Notes under the pieces: generated by a model | What the model saw: the letters and a program-made list of their open reading frames with translations, nothing else | Told to the model about the DNA's origin: nothing | Database searches by the model: none | Made by a program: the position numbers and the translations under genes | Assembly: GCA_937868095.1 (NCBI GenBank) | Contig: CALMLO010000014.1 | Coordinates: forward strand, 124,001 to 188,000 | Length of the DNA: 64,000 nt | Direction of reading: 5' to 3' | Source: an uncultured Phycisphaerales bacterium | Lineage (GTDB): Bacteria; Planctomycetota; Phycisphaerae; Sedimentisphaerales; Anaerohalosphaeraceae | Shown here: positions 26,287-34,280 of the stretch, in pieces | How positions within the stretch are numbered: position 1 is the first letter of the stretch | How the letters are laid out: every line of letters starts with the position of its first letter

Positions 26287-27051
26287 TTACAGTTTTGGAA
26301 ACAATACGTTTATGTGATGTTTAGAAAAAAAGTCTAACCAGTTTGGTTCCGGTTTTTTTTCGGTAATAACGGTGGAGAGCATCTGCAAATCGATGATTTT
26401 GTAAAGAGCCGGATGATCAAACTTGCTTGAGTCGGCCAGGAGGATGCATTCTCTCGCGTTTCGTGCGACCAGCCGCAGCAGATGGGCACTTTCAATATCG
26501 ACGGAGGTCAGACCGAAATCCTGGCTGATCCCATCAGTGCCGAGAAAGGCCCGATAGCCGCGCAGCCGCTCGATGGCCTCGGAAGCCAAGGGTCCGACGG
26601 TGTCCATCCGTTCAGGGCGGTACTGACCGCCCAGCAGCAGAACATGGATGCCCGGCGTCTGCAGTTCCAGGGCGGTACGGACGGAGTTGACGATAACCGA
26701 AAGGCCTTTGCGTCCGCGAAGGAAGCCGGCCATCCCGAAACAGGTTGTGCCGGAGCCGATAAAGATTTGATCCCCATTCTGAACGAGATTGGCCGCTAAC
26801 TGCGCAATGGCTCGCTTGGCTTCGACGTTGCGCATGGATTTGGACAGAAAGGAGTAGTCGGAGTTTCGAGCGACGGCTGCCCCGCCGCGTGACAGTTCGA
26901 GCAGACCCTCGGCGGCCAGGCCGTGCAGGTCTCGCCGGACTGTTGCTTCGGAAACTTTCAGGTGTTCGGATAACTGACGAATACTCGCATGACCCTCTCG
27001 AAAAACAAGGGTCAGAATGCCTTCTCGTCTTTGCTGAATGGTTGGAATCAT
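26287..27051 (-). CDS. DeoR-family transcriptional regulator
   Basis: A 254-residue regulator. The N-terminal DeoR helix-turn-helix reads QQRREGILTLVFREGHASIRQLSEHLKVSEATVRRDLHGL (in parts) and the sugar-phosphate sensor domain contains FIGSGTTCFGMAGFL, VIVNSVRTALEL, VLLLGGQYRPERMDTVGPLA and LADSSKFDHPAL. ATG 27051 starts right at MIPTIQQRREGIL; an in-frame extension to 27270 would overlap the divergent E2 gene and is AT-rich non-coding sequence. DeoR proteins usually repress sugar operons and respond to phosphorylated intermediates, here perhaps rhamnulose 1-phosphate or DHAP. It is placed to control both the E1 gene and the divergent rhamnose operon. Confidence 0.88.
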   Translation of the reverse strand: MIPTIQQRREGILTLVFREGHASIRQLSEHLKVSEATVRRDLHGLAAEGLLELSRGGAAVARNSDYSFLSKSMRNVEAKRAIAQLAANLVQNGDQIFIGSGTTCFGMAGFLRGRKGLSVIVNSVRTALELQTPGIHVLLLGGQYRPERMDTVGPLASEAIERLRGYRAFLGTDGISQDFGLTSVDIESAHLLRLVARNARECILLADSSKFDHPALYKIIDLQMLSTVITEKKPEPNWLDFFSKHHINVLFPKL

Positions 27052-27201
27052 TTTTTGCCTTGTTCGCAATAACACCGTTTTATTAGTATAATTAAACCAC
27101 ATTTTTTCATAAAAGCAACAGAAATTTGAAAGAATATGCTTGAAATATGATGGATTCTGATATATTCTTGCAAAATAATAAACTTTCGAAAAGGATATTG
27201 G
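27052..27201. promoter_or_regulatory. Divergent control region of deoR-E1 and the rhamnose/2-oxoacid operon
   Basis: A 150-base AT-rich intergenic region. An imperfect palindrome at 27077-27097 has 9-base arms (GTTTTATTA and TAATTAAAC, 8 of 9 complementary) around GTA and covers a TATACT -10 candidate for the regulator (27090-27085). Toward E2, TTGAAA (27140-27145) and TATATT (27161-27166) form a weak promoter with 15-base spacing. AAGGA at ~27191 is the E2 ribosome binding site. Confidence 0.4.
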
Positions 27202-28767
27202 ATGTTTTCGATAAAGATACCCCAGAAGATGAAGTCGCCGGAAGCCGTGATTGAGAAATGGGCTGTTCAAAAAGGGGAGCCGCTGAAAAAGGGCGATTTA
27301 CTGCTGGTTTTAAAGACTGCTGAAGAGTTTGTGGAGATCCAATGTCCTGAAGATGCTTTTCTTCTTCAGATTTCCAAGCCGGAGGGGGCAATTGTCAGCC
27401 GAGGGCAGGTTGCGGCAATTGTTGGGGCAAAAGGAGAGAGCGTTTCTTCGCCTCAGATGTTTCAGGACAAGGCGCCACAGCCGTCTTCTGAAAAAAAACA
27501 GGAGGTTGCAGAGGAGAAAAAACCCGTATCTATCCCCCCAAAAGAGGTTCAAATGGCTTCTGATTCAAAACCAACGACCTGTGCCGAGAAGGTTATTCCT
27601 ATTTTGATGCCGCAGGCCGGACAGACAATGGAGGAGGGGACACTGCTGGCCTGGAAGGTGAAAGAGGGCGACCGGATTGCCGTCGGGCAGGTTATTTTTG
27701 AGATGGAGACGGACAAGGCCGTAATGGAGGTAGAGGCGGTTGATGCGGGCCGACTGGCAAAAATTGTTGTCCGGGAGGGGCAAACCGTGCCGGTTAAGAC
27801 ACCGGTGGCCTACCTGGCGGAAAGTGATGCGGATGTGGAGGCCTATTTAACCGCCCACCCGATGACTTCCCAGGCCGCCCCGCCGGCGGAGGAAGAACAG
27901 CAGGCGACACAGAGCGGCGGCTATGAAGGCCTTCAGACTGCGCCAGCGCATACTCAGGCAGGGCGAATAAAGGCCTCGCCGGCAGCGAGGAAAATTGCTT
28001 CCGAGCGAGGAATTGACTTGGCGGCTGTGCCGTTTGGGTCGGGGCCGGGTGGACGAATTCTTTCTCAGGATGTGGAGAAAGTTCAACCGTCGACGGCAGG
28101 CGGCATTCGAAAGCCCCTGAGCAAGATGCGCAAGGCCATCGCCAACAATCTGCTTTATTCGAAGCAGCATATCCCCCATTTTTATACTAAACTCACGATT
28201 CATGCTCAGCCGTTGTTTGAGACTTACAAACAGACAAAGGAGAAGTTTCCCTGCAGCGTGAATGATTTTGTTGTGATGGCTTGCGCGAAGGCCATTCGGG
28301 AGTATCCGGCCTTTCGAAGTCAGTTGCGGGAGAACGAAATCATCGAGTTTGCGGATGTGAATATCGGAATTGCCGTTGGGACAGAGGAAGGACTGACGGT
28401 GCCGGTCCTGCTGAAGGCCGACCATTTGAGTCTGTCGGAGTTGGCAGAAAAAAGCCGTCGGCTGGCTGCTGCGGCGCGAGAGGGGAAATTGGAAGGGGTT
28501 GGACAGGGAATCTTTACCATCACCAATCTGGGGATGTTTGGAGTGGAGGAGTTTTCGGCGATTATCAATCCGCCGGAGTCGGCGATTCTGGCGGTGGGTG
28601 CGATTCGGGAAGGAGCGCTGGCGGAGAACGGTCAGCTCAAGCCGACGCGGCTGATGACGATGACACTCAGCAGTGATCATCGGATTATTGATGGGGTGCT
28701 GGCGGCCAGATTTTTGCAAACCCTTAAAGGGCTGCTCGAAAATCCGCGGCAGCTCCTGGAATCCTAA
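27202..28767 (+). CDS. Dihydrolipoamide acyltransferase (E2) with one degenerate lipoyl domain
   Basis: A 521-residue E2. Residues 1-75 form a lipoyl-like domain whose modification site reads KTAEEFVE, so the lipoyl lysine is replaced by Glu41. A charged linker follows, then a second, intact lipoyl domain (~132-210) with METDKAVMEVE. The peripheral subunit-binding domain (~253-290) reads ASPAARKIASERGIDL and GRILSQDV. The catalytic domain (~300-521) ends with TLSSDHRIIDGVLAARFL, carrying the catalytic His and Asp. It transfers the acyl group from E1 to CoA. It opens the plus-strand operon, 12 bases before E3. Confidence 0.92.
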   Translation: MFSIKIPQKMKSPEAVIEKWAVQKGEPLKKGDLLLVLKTAEEFVEIQCPEDAFLLQISKPEGAIVSRGQVAAIVGAKGESVSSPQMFQDKAPQPSSEKKQEVAEEKKPVSIPPKEVQMASDSKPTTCAEKVIPILMPQAGQTMEEGTLLAWKVKEGDRIAVGQVIFEMETDKAVMEVEAVDAGRLAKIVVREGQTVPVKTPVAYLAESDADVEAYLTAHPMTSQAAPPAEEEQQATQSGGYEGLQTAPAHTQAGRIKASPAARKIASERGIDLAAVPFGSGPGGRILSQDVEKVQPSTAGGIRKPLSKMRKAIANNLLYSKQHIPHFYTKLTIHAQPLFETYKQTKEKFPCSVNDFVVMACAKAIREYPAFRSQLRENEIIEFADVNIGIAVGTEEGLTVPVLLKADHLSLSELAEKSRRLAAAAREGKLEGVGQGIFTITNLGMFGVEEFSAIINPPESAILAVGAIREGALAENGQLKPTRLMTMTLSSDHRIIDGVLAARFLQTLKGLLENPRQLLES

Positions 28768-28779
28768 ACAGGAGAATCT

Positions 28780-30210
28780 ATGGCAGAGCATTTTACCGTA
28801 GCTGTGATTGGCTCAGGCCCGGGCGGGTATGTTGCGGCGCTGAAGGCCGCTCAGCTTGGGGCGAAGACAGCGGTGATTGAAAAGCACCTTCTCGGCGGCA
28901 CGTGTTTGAATTACGGCTGCATTCCCTCTAAGGCGCTGCTGGCCTCGGCTGAACTGCTGCATAAGATTCGCCGTTCGGAATCGCTGGGGGTGAAAGTGGA
29001 GGGAACCGTCTGTTTTGACTGGCCGGCTATTCAGAAACGCAAGGAGAAGGTGCTGGCTAAGTTGCGCGGGGGCATCAAAGGGCTTTTTGCCGCTCGGCAG
29101 GTGCATCTGTACGAAGGGAGGGGTGTGCTGGAAGGGCCGGGAAAGATCCGGATTACGGACGGGAAAGGGCAGACGCAGCAGATTACGGCCGAGCGGATTA
29201 TTCTGGCAACCGGCTCGTCGCCGGCCCGCATCAGCGGCTGGCCGGAGGATGTCCAGCGTGTCTGCACCTCGGATGAGGCCCTTCATTGGAAGGAACTTCC
29301 GCGACGGCTGCTGATTGTCGGGGGCGGGGTCATCGGCTGCGAGTTTGCCTGTATGATGAAAGAATACGGTGTCGATGTGGCCGTTGTGGAAATGATGGAG
29401 GAATTGCTGCCGGAGATGGAGGCGGATTTGGGAAGGGGGCTGCATCAGATTTTTGCCCAGCGCGGCATCCGAATTTTTACAGGCACAAAAGTGGAAGATT
29501 TATCTCTTCGAGATGGGGAGATTTCGGCCTTGCTGTCTAACGGTCAGACCATTGAAGTGGACAAAGTACTGGCGGCGACAGGTCGAAGGCCGAACACAAA
29601 AGACTTAGGGCTGGAGACGGTGGGACTGCAAACAGAGAGGGGATTTGTTCGAGTCAATGAGCGGATGGAAACCCAGGTAAAAGGGATTTACTGCATCGGG
29701 GATGCCAACGGGCGGTGTCTTTTGGCTCATGCAGCCAGTGCGCAGGCGGTTGTGGCGGCAGAAAATGCCCTTGGCAAGTCGGCCCAATATTCCCTGCCGG
29801 TTCCCAATGCTGTGTATACATTTCCGGAGATTGCCTCTGTGGGAATGACCACTCGACAGGCGCAGCGGGAGAATATTCCGGTGCGGCTGGGGCAGTTTCC
29901 AATCGGCTATCTGGGCAAGGCCATGGCAATCGGCGAAGAGAGCGGCTTTGTGAAGGTGATTTGCCGTCGGGACGATGGAAGATTGCTGGGGGTGCATATG
30001 CTTGGGCATAATGCCACCGAGGTGATCGAGAGTGCAGCGGCCATGCTTGGATTCAAAGCCAAAGCGGAGGATTTGGGAGAGATGATTTTTGCCCATCCGA
30101 CGATTGGTGAAGCCGTCAAGGAGGCCGCCGAAGATGTGTATGAGCGAGCGCTGCATCTTCCGCCGCGAAAGGTAGGGCAGATGGCGGCTCAAATCGAAGC
30201 GATTGTTTAA
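28780..30210 (+). CDS. lpdA: Dihydrolipoyl dehydrogenase (E3)
   Basis: A 476-residue flavoprotein disulfide reductase. It has FAD motif VIGSGPGGYVAALKAAQLG, redox disulfide GGTCLNYGCIPSKALL (Cys ~44 and 49), NAD motif LIVGGGVIGCEFACMMKEYG, second FAD motif GIYCIGDANG, and C-terminal HPTIGEAVKEAA carrying the active-site His-Glu. It reoxidises dihydrolipoamide with NAD+ in the E1-E2-E3 complex. Length is typical. It is cotranscribed with E2. Confidence 0.94.
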   Translation: MAEHFTVAVIGSGPGGYVAALKAAQLGAKTAVIEKHLLGGTCLNYGCIPSKALLASAELLHKIRRSESLGVKVEGTVCFDWPAIQKRKEKVLAKLRGGIKGLFAARQVHLYEGRGVLEGPGKIRITDGKGQTQQITAERIILATGSSPARISGWPEDVQRVCTSDEALHWKELPRRLLIVGGGVIGCEFACMMKEYGVDVAVVEMMEELLPEMEADLGRGLHQIFAQRGIRIFTGTKVEDLSLRDGEISALLSNGQTIEVDKVLAATGRRPNTKDLGLETVGLQTERGFVRVNERMETQVKGIYCIGDANGRCLLAHAASAQAVVAAENALGKSAQYSLPVPNAVYTFPEIASVGMTTRQAQRENIPVRLGQFPIGYLGKAMAIGEESGFVKVICRRDDGRLLGVHMLGHNATEVIESAAAMLGFKAKAEDLGEMIFAHPTIGEAVKEAAEDVYERALHLPPRKVGQMAAQIEAIV

Positions 30211-30223
30211 TGAGGCGGCCGTC

Positions 30224-31495
30224 GTGGACCCTTTGGAAATCATCCGGCAGATTGGTTCAGTAGAGGCATTGGAGCAAGCCGCCCGGCGGGGACAGACGCC
30301 GACGTGCATTCCTGCTTTGAATACGCATATTCATCTGCCGCCGAATTTCTCGGCCTTTGAAACGGTGCAGGAGGCCGTGGAGCGGGCGGCCGGCGAGAAT
30401 GTGCGGGTGTTGGGGGCAGGCAATTACTACGATTTCTCCATCTATGATGATTTTGCGAAGGCGTGCTGCAAGCATGGGATTTTTCCGCTGTTTAATACGG
30501 AGATTATTACGCTTGATGAGCCGCTTCGCCGGCAGGGGATTCGCATCAATGACCCGGGCAATCCGGGCAAGATGTATCTGTGCGGCAAGGGGATTTGCCG
30601 ATTGGCCGATCCTGGACCGGAGGGAAGGCGGCTGCTGGAAAAAATCCGCCTTAATGATGCTCAGCGGATGCGGCAGATGATCGAAAAGATGAGCCGCTAT
30701 TTTTGCGAGCGGGGAGTGCCGGTGCATCTGGATGACCAGGCGATTATCGCGCGCGTTGTCAAAAGGCATCGGTGCCGTCCGGAAACGGTTACGCTGCAGG
30801 AGCGGCACGCGGCGCAGGCATTTCAGGAGGTTTTTTTTGAGAAAGTCCCGTCTGGGCAGCGAACGGAAAAGCTGACAGCGCTGTTTGGGATGCCGCCGAA
30901 ATCCGGGCCGGAGGATGCCGTCGGGATTCAGAATGAAATTCGCTCGCATCTGATGAAGGCGGGCAAGCCCTGTTTTGTGCCGGAGACTTTTCTTTCACCC
31001 GCAGAAGCGGAGGAGTTGATCGAACATCTGGGCGGGATTGTCTGTTATCCGGTGCTGGCCGACGGGGCTCATCCGATTTGTGAGTTTGAAGCATCGCCGG
31101 AGCAGCTGGTGGAGACCCTGCGGCAGCGGCGATATCCAATGGTGGAGTTTATTTCTGTCCGCAATGATGCTCAAATACTGGCCCAATATGCAAAGGCCGT
31201 TCGTGCGGCGGGGATTGTGGTAACGGTAGGGACGGAACATAATACGCTTGAGATGCTGCCGCTTCAGCCGCGATGTCTGAACGGCGTGCCGCTTTCAGAA
31301 GAGTTGAAAAATCTGTTTTGGGAGGGTGCCTGTGTGCTGGCGGGGCATCAGTTTTTGTCAGCGCACAGGCGGGAGGGATTTGGAAGCCGGGGTGGTGATT
31401 TTACCGACCGCGAACGAGCGGCCCGGATTGAGCGGTTTGCGCGGCTGGGAGCGGCGGTGCTGGCGCAGTATTTTCAACGGTATAGTCAAGGTTAA
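30224..31495 (+). CDS. PHP-like putative metal-dependent hydrolase in the rhamnose operon
   Basis: A 423-residue soluble protein I recognise only in part. It has an HxH motif (ALNTHIHLPPNFSAF, residue ~35), a YYDFSIYDDF segment, FNTEI near residue 95 and VGTEHNTLEM near residue 340, an arrangement that suggests a PHP-type TIM-like barrel with metal ligands. A CEFEASPEQLVE region precedes the last third. No signal peptide or membrane span. GTG 30224 has GAGG 8 bases upstream; a TTG at 30203 is also in frame but would overlap the E3 gene. It overlaps the SDR start by one base. It may act on a rhamnose intermediate or a phosphate ester, but the reaction is unknown. Confidence 0.6.
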   Translation: MDPLEIIRQIGSVEALEQAARRGQTPTCIPALNTHIHLPPNFSAFETVQEAVERAAGENVRVLGAGNYYDFSIYDDFAKACCKHGIFPLFNTEIITLDEPLRRQGIRINDPGNPGKMYLCGKGICRLADPGPEGRRLLEKIRLNDAQRMRQMIEKMSRYFCERGVPVHLDDQAIIARVVKRHRCRPETVTLQERHAAQAFQEVFFEKVPSGQRTEKLTALFGMPPKSGPEDAVGIQNEIRSHLMKAGKPCFVPETFLSPAEAEELIEHLGGIVCYPVLADGAHPICEFEASPEQLVETLRQRRYPMVEFISVRNDAQILAQYAKAVRAAGIVVTVGTEHNTLEMLPLQPRCLNGVPLSEELKNLFWEGACVLAGHQFLSAHRREGFGSRGGDFTDRERAARIERFARLGAAVLAQYFQRYSQG

Positions 31496-32586
31496 TGATG
31501 GTTATGGATGCGAAAAAAATCAATCAGATTGCCCCTTTGCTTCGAATCATTCTTAAACAGGATGGACGGTATCCGCTGGTTCGTTATGCGGAAACCTGTC
31601 CTTCCTGTACACTTTCTGTGGAGATGAATCCGGACAGGCCCGAAGAAGCGGCCTCTCAAATTCGCAAGGCACTGGGGCGTGTCGGCTCCGGTGGTCTGGA
31701 GACGGTTTGCGTGCAGGGGGTCGGGTGTTTTCAGATTCTGCCATGGCCCCGGCCAAGCGAAGGACGAGTTGCCGGCAAGATTGTCTTGGTGACGGGGGCG
31801 GCCCAGGGCTTTGGGCTGGAAATTGCACAGGATTGTGCTGCCCAGGGGGCACTTGTGGTGATGATGGATATTAACGAGGAAGGAGTCCGGCGGGCTGCGG
31901 AGGAACTTCGCAGCCAATACGGTCCTGAAACGGCATTGCCGCTGAAGGTGGATGTGACCCATGAAGACTCGGTAATGGAGGCGATCCATCAGACGGTGCG
32001 GCACTTCGGCGGTTTTGATGTTTTGATTTCTAATGCGGGTGTGCTGAAGGCCGACAGTGTCAAGCGGCAGCCGGTAAAGGATTTTGATTTTGTCACAGCG
32101 GTCAATTATAAGGGGTATTTTCTTTGTGTGAAGGCGGCTTCGCCGGTTCTGGCAGCTCAGCATAAGGCCGACCCCTCTTATCGAAGCGACATCATTCAGA
32201 TTAATTCCAAATCGGGACTTCGCGGCTCCAACCGCAATTTTGCCTATGCAGGCAGCAAATTCGGCGGCATCGGATTGACTCAGTCCTTTGCGATGGAACT
32301 GGTAGAGGACGGCATCAAGGTCAATTCGGTTTGTCCGGGCAATTTTTTTGATGGGCCGCTGTGGTCCGACCCCAATAACGGTCTGTTTGTGCAGTATCTT
32401 CGAGCCGGCAAGGTGCGGGGAGCCAAGACGGTTGAAGATGTGCGGAAGGCCTATGAGGCGATGATTCCGATGGGCCGCGGCTGTACGGCAGCGGATGTGA
32501 TGAAGGCGATTTATTATTTGATCGAGCAGGAATACGAAACCGGCCAGGCCCTTCCGGTGACGGGCGGGCAGGTAATGCTTCATTAA
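31495..32586 (+). CDS. SDR-family dehydrogenase, resembling the C-terminal half of RhaD/RhaW fusions
   Basis: A 363-residue protein. The first ~90 residues are an extension containing TVCVQGVGCFQILPWP. The short-chain dehydrogenase domain then has the NAD loop VTGAAQGFGLEIA, MMDINEE, ISNAGVLKA and the catalytic set with NSKSGLRG and YAGSK. In many bacteria a bifunctional rhamnulose-1-phosphate aldolase/lactaldehyde dehydrogenase carries an SDR of this type after a VPGVGLF-like linker, and the extension here looks like that linker. The likely substrate is L-lactaldehyde, or a sugar alcohol phosphate as in SrlD. The aldolase is a separate gene 3 kb downstream. Confidence 0.75.
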   Translation: MMVMDAKKINQIAPLLRIILKQDGRYPLVRYAETCPSCTLSVEMNPDRPEEAASQIRKALGRVGSGGLETVCVQGVGCFQILPWPRPSEGRVAGKIVLVTGAAQGFGLEIAQDCAAQGALVVMMDINEEGVRRAAEELRSQYGPETALPLKVDVTHEDSVMEAIHQTVRHFGGFDVLISNAGVLKADSVKRQPVKDFDFVTAVNYKGYFLCVKAASPVLAAQHKADPSYRSDIIQINSKSGLRGSNRNFAYAGSKFGGIGLTQSFAMELVEDGIKVNSVCPGNFFDGPLWSDPNNGLFVQYLRAGKVRGAKTVEDVRKAYEAMIPMGRGCTAADVMKAIYYLIEQEYETGQALPVTGGQVMLH

Positions 32587-32602
32587 AGAAAGGCGGCAGA
32601 CA

Positions 32603-34270
32603 ATGGCAATACCGACACATCAGCAGGCCGTGGAGCTGATTGGACCGGACCAGCTTCGTCTCAATCCGGCCAAGTCCGTTTATCCGCCAGGCCCGTATCA
32701 GGTTTTGGCGCGTGTGGAGGCGGTGGGGCTTTGCTTTTCAGATTTGAAACTGCTTTCGCAGTTTGACAAGCACCCGCGAAAAGGGGAGATTTTGTCAGGG
32801 ATTGACCGGTCTATTTTGTCGGAGATTCCCAGTTATTGCCCCGGCAGCCGGCCGACAGTGCCCGGACATGAGATTTCGTGTGTGATTGAAGCCGTCGGCG
32901 AGAAGGTGCGCCGCTGCCGGCCCGGCCAAAGGGTTCTGGTGCAGACGGATTACCGCTGGCTCAAAACCGCCGGTTCCAATGCGGCTGTCGGATATAACTT
33001 TGAAGGGGCTCTTCAGCAGTATGTTCTGTTTGATGAACGGGTCTATGTGGATCCGGAAAGCGGCGAGAGTTTTCTGATTCCGGTTAAAGCGGATGTTTCT
33101 GCTTCTGCTGTGGCGCTGGTGGAGCCGTGGGCGTGCGTGGAAAGTTCGTATGTAACCGAGGAGCGGCGGACGATTCGGCCGGGCGGTCGGCTGCTGGTGG
33201 TTGCCGATGAGGGAGGGACGGTTCGCGGTATTCGGGAAAGTTTCGGTGCTGAGCCGCCGGCTCAGATTTTTATCCTGGGTGCCGAGCGGCAGCCGTCAGC
33301 ATGGGCGGGAGGGGTTCCCTTGCGGACGGTCCAGGGGCTGCACGAACTGGAAGACGGGGCGTATGATGATATTGTGTATTTCGGCTGCCGCAGGGAGATG
33401 ATTGAGCGGCTCAATGACAAACTGGCCGCCGGCGGAATTGTGAATATTGTCCTGGACAGCCGGCGGATTGGACAGCCGGTCTCTATCGGTGTGGGGCGGA
33501 TTCATTACGGGATGACCCGATGGATTGGGACAACCGGACCGGATGCGCGGGAGAGTTATCAAGCCATCCCGGCGACCGGCGAGATTCGCGACGGCGAGCG
33601 GGCGGTGGTCGTCGGGGCCGGCGGGCCGATGGGTCAGATGCATGTGATTCGGATGATTTGCTCCGGCTGCAGGGATTTGTCGGTGACGGCAACGGATTTG
33701 GATGAAGGGCGGCTGGCGGCACTGGAAAGGAAGGTGCGAGCGCTGCTGAAGTCGCATACGGTCCGGTACCGGTCGGTGCTCACCCGCGAAAAGCCGGACA
33801 GCGAGACGTACAGTTATTTTGCTCTGATGGCGCCGATTGGGGCGCTGGCGGCGGATGCTGTGGCCCGCAGCCGGCCGGGGACACGGATAAATGTTTTTGC
33901 CGGCATTCCCGCGGCGGTTCGGCAGGAAATCGACCTGGATCGGTATATTGCCAACCAGTGCTATCTGTTCGGTACCAGCGGCTCCCGTCTGCGGGATATG
34001 CAGATTGTTCTGGACAAACTGCTTTCAGGACGGTTGGATACCAATTGTTCGGTCGATGCCGTCAGCGGAATGGCCGGGGCCATTGATGGAATCCTGGCAG
34101 TCAAAAACCGTACCCTGTCGGGAAAGATTGTTGTCTATCCATCGCTGGAGAAGATGCCTTTGCTGACCCTGTCGCAGGTGTGTCGGCTGTACCCGGATAT
34201 AGCAGAGAAGATGCCGGAGGGTATCTGGACAAAAGAAGCGGAACGTCAATTGTTAAAATCAGCTTGTTAG
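32603..34270 (+). CDS. Zinc-type MDR alcohol dehydrogenase homologue with an apparent extra Rossmann-like unit
   Basis: A 555-residue protein, about 200 residues longer than usual MDR dehydrogenases. The GroES-like catalytic domain has VEAVGLCFSDLK (zinc Cys), TVPGHEISCVIEAVGEKV and LVEPWACVESSY. Two nucleotide-binding-like stretches follow: a weak one (GRLLVVADEGGTVRGIRESF, ~195) and a good one (RAVVVGAGGPMGQMHVIRM, ~335). The structural zinc cysteine cluster of long-chain ADHs is not evident. Possible roles are reduction of L-lactaldehyde to 1,2-propanediol or oxidation of a sugar; both are inferences from the operon. It starts 16 bases after the SDR and ends 10 before rhaB. Confidence 0.72.
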   Translation: MAIPTHQQAVELIGPDQLRLNPAKSVYPPGPYQVLARVEAVGLCFSDLKLLSQFDKHPRKGEILSGIDRSILSEIPSYCPGSRPTVPGHEISCVIEAVGEKVRRCRPGQRVLVQTDYRWLKTAGSNAAVGYNFEGALQQYVLFDERVYVDPESGESFLIPVKADVSASAVALVEPWACVESSYVTEERRTIRPGGRLLVVADEGGTVRGIRESFGAEPPAQIFILGAERQPSAWAGGVPLRTVQGLHELEDGAYDDIVYFGCRREMIERLNDKLAAGGIVNIVLDSRRIGQPVSIGVGRIHYGMTRWIGTTGPDARESYQAIPATGEIRDGERAVVVGAGGPMGQMHVIRMICSGCRDLSVTATDLDEGRLAALERKVRALLKSHTVRYRSVLTREKPDSETYSYFALMAPIGALAADAVARSRPGTRINVFAGIPAAVRQEIDLDRYIANQCYLFGTSGSRLRDMQIVLDKLLSGRLDTNCSVDAVSGMAGAIDGILAVKNRTLSGKIVVYPSLEKMPLLTLSQVCRLYPDIAEKMPEGIWTKEAERQLLKSAC

Positions 34271-34280
34271 GAGGCCCCAG

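Noticed and set aside
27052-27270. Longer DeoR start at 27270
   Set aside because: It would run through the divergent promoter region and into the E2 gene; the encoded residues are AT-rich and unlike any DeoR N-terminus.
30203-30223. TTG start for the PHP-like gene
   Set aside because: GTG 30224 has a properly placed GAGG and avoids overlap with E3.
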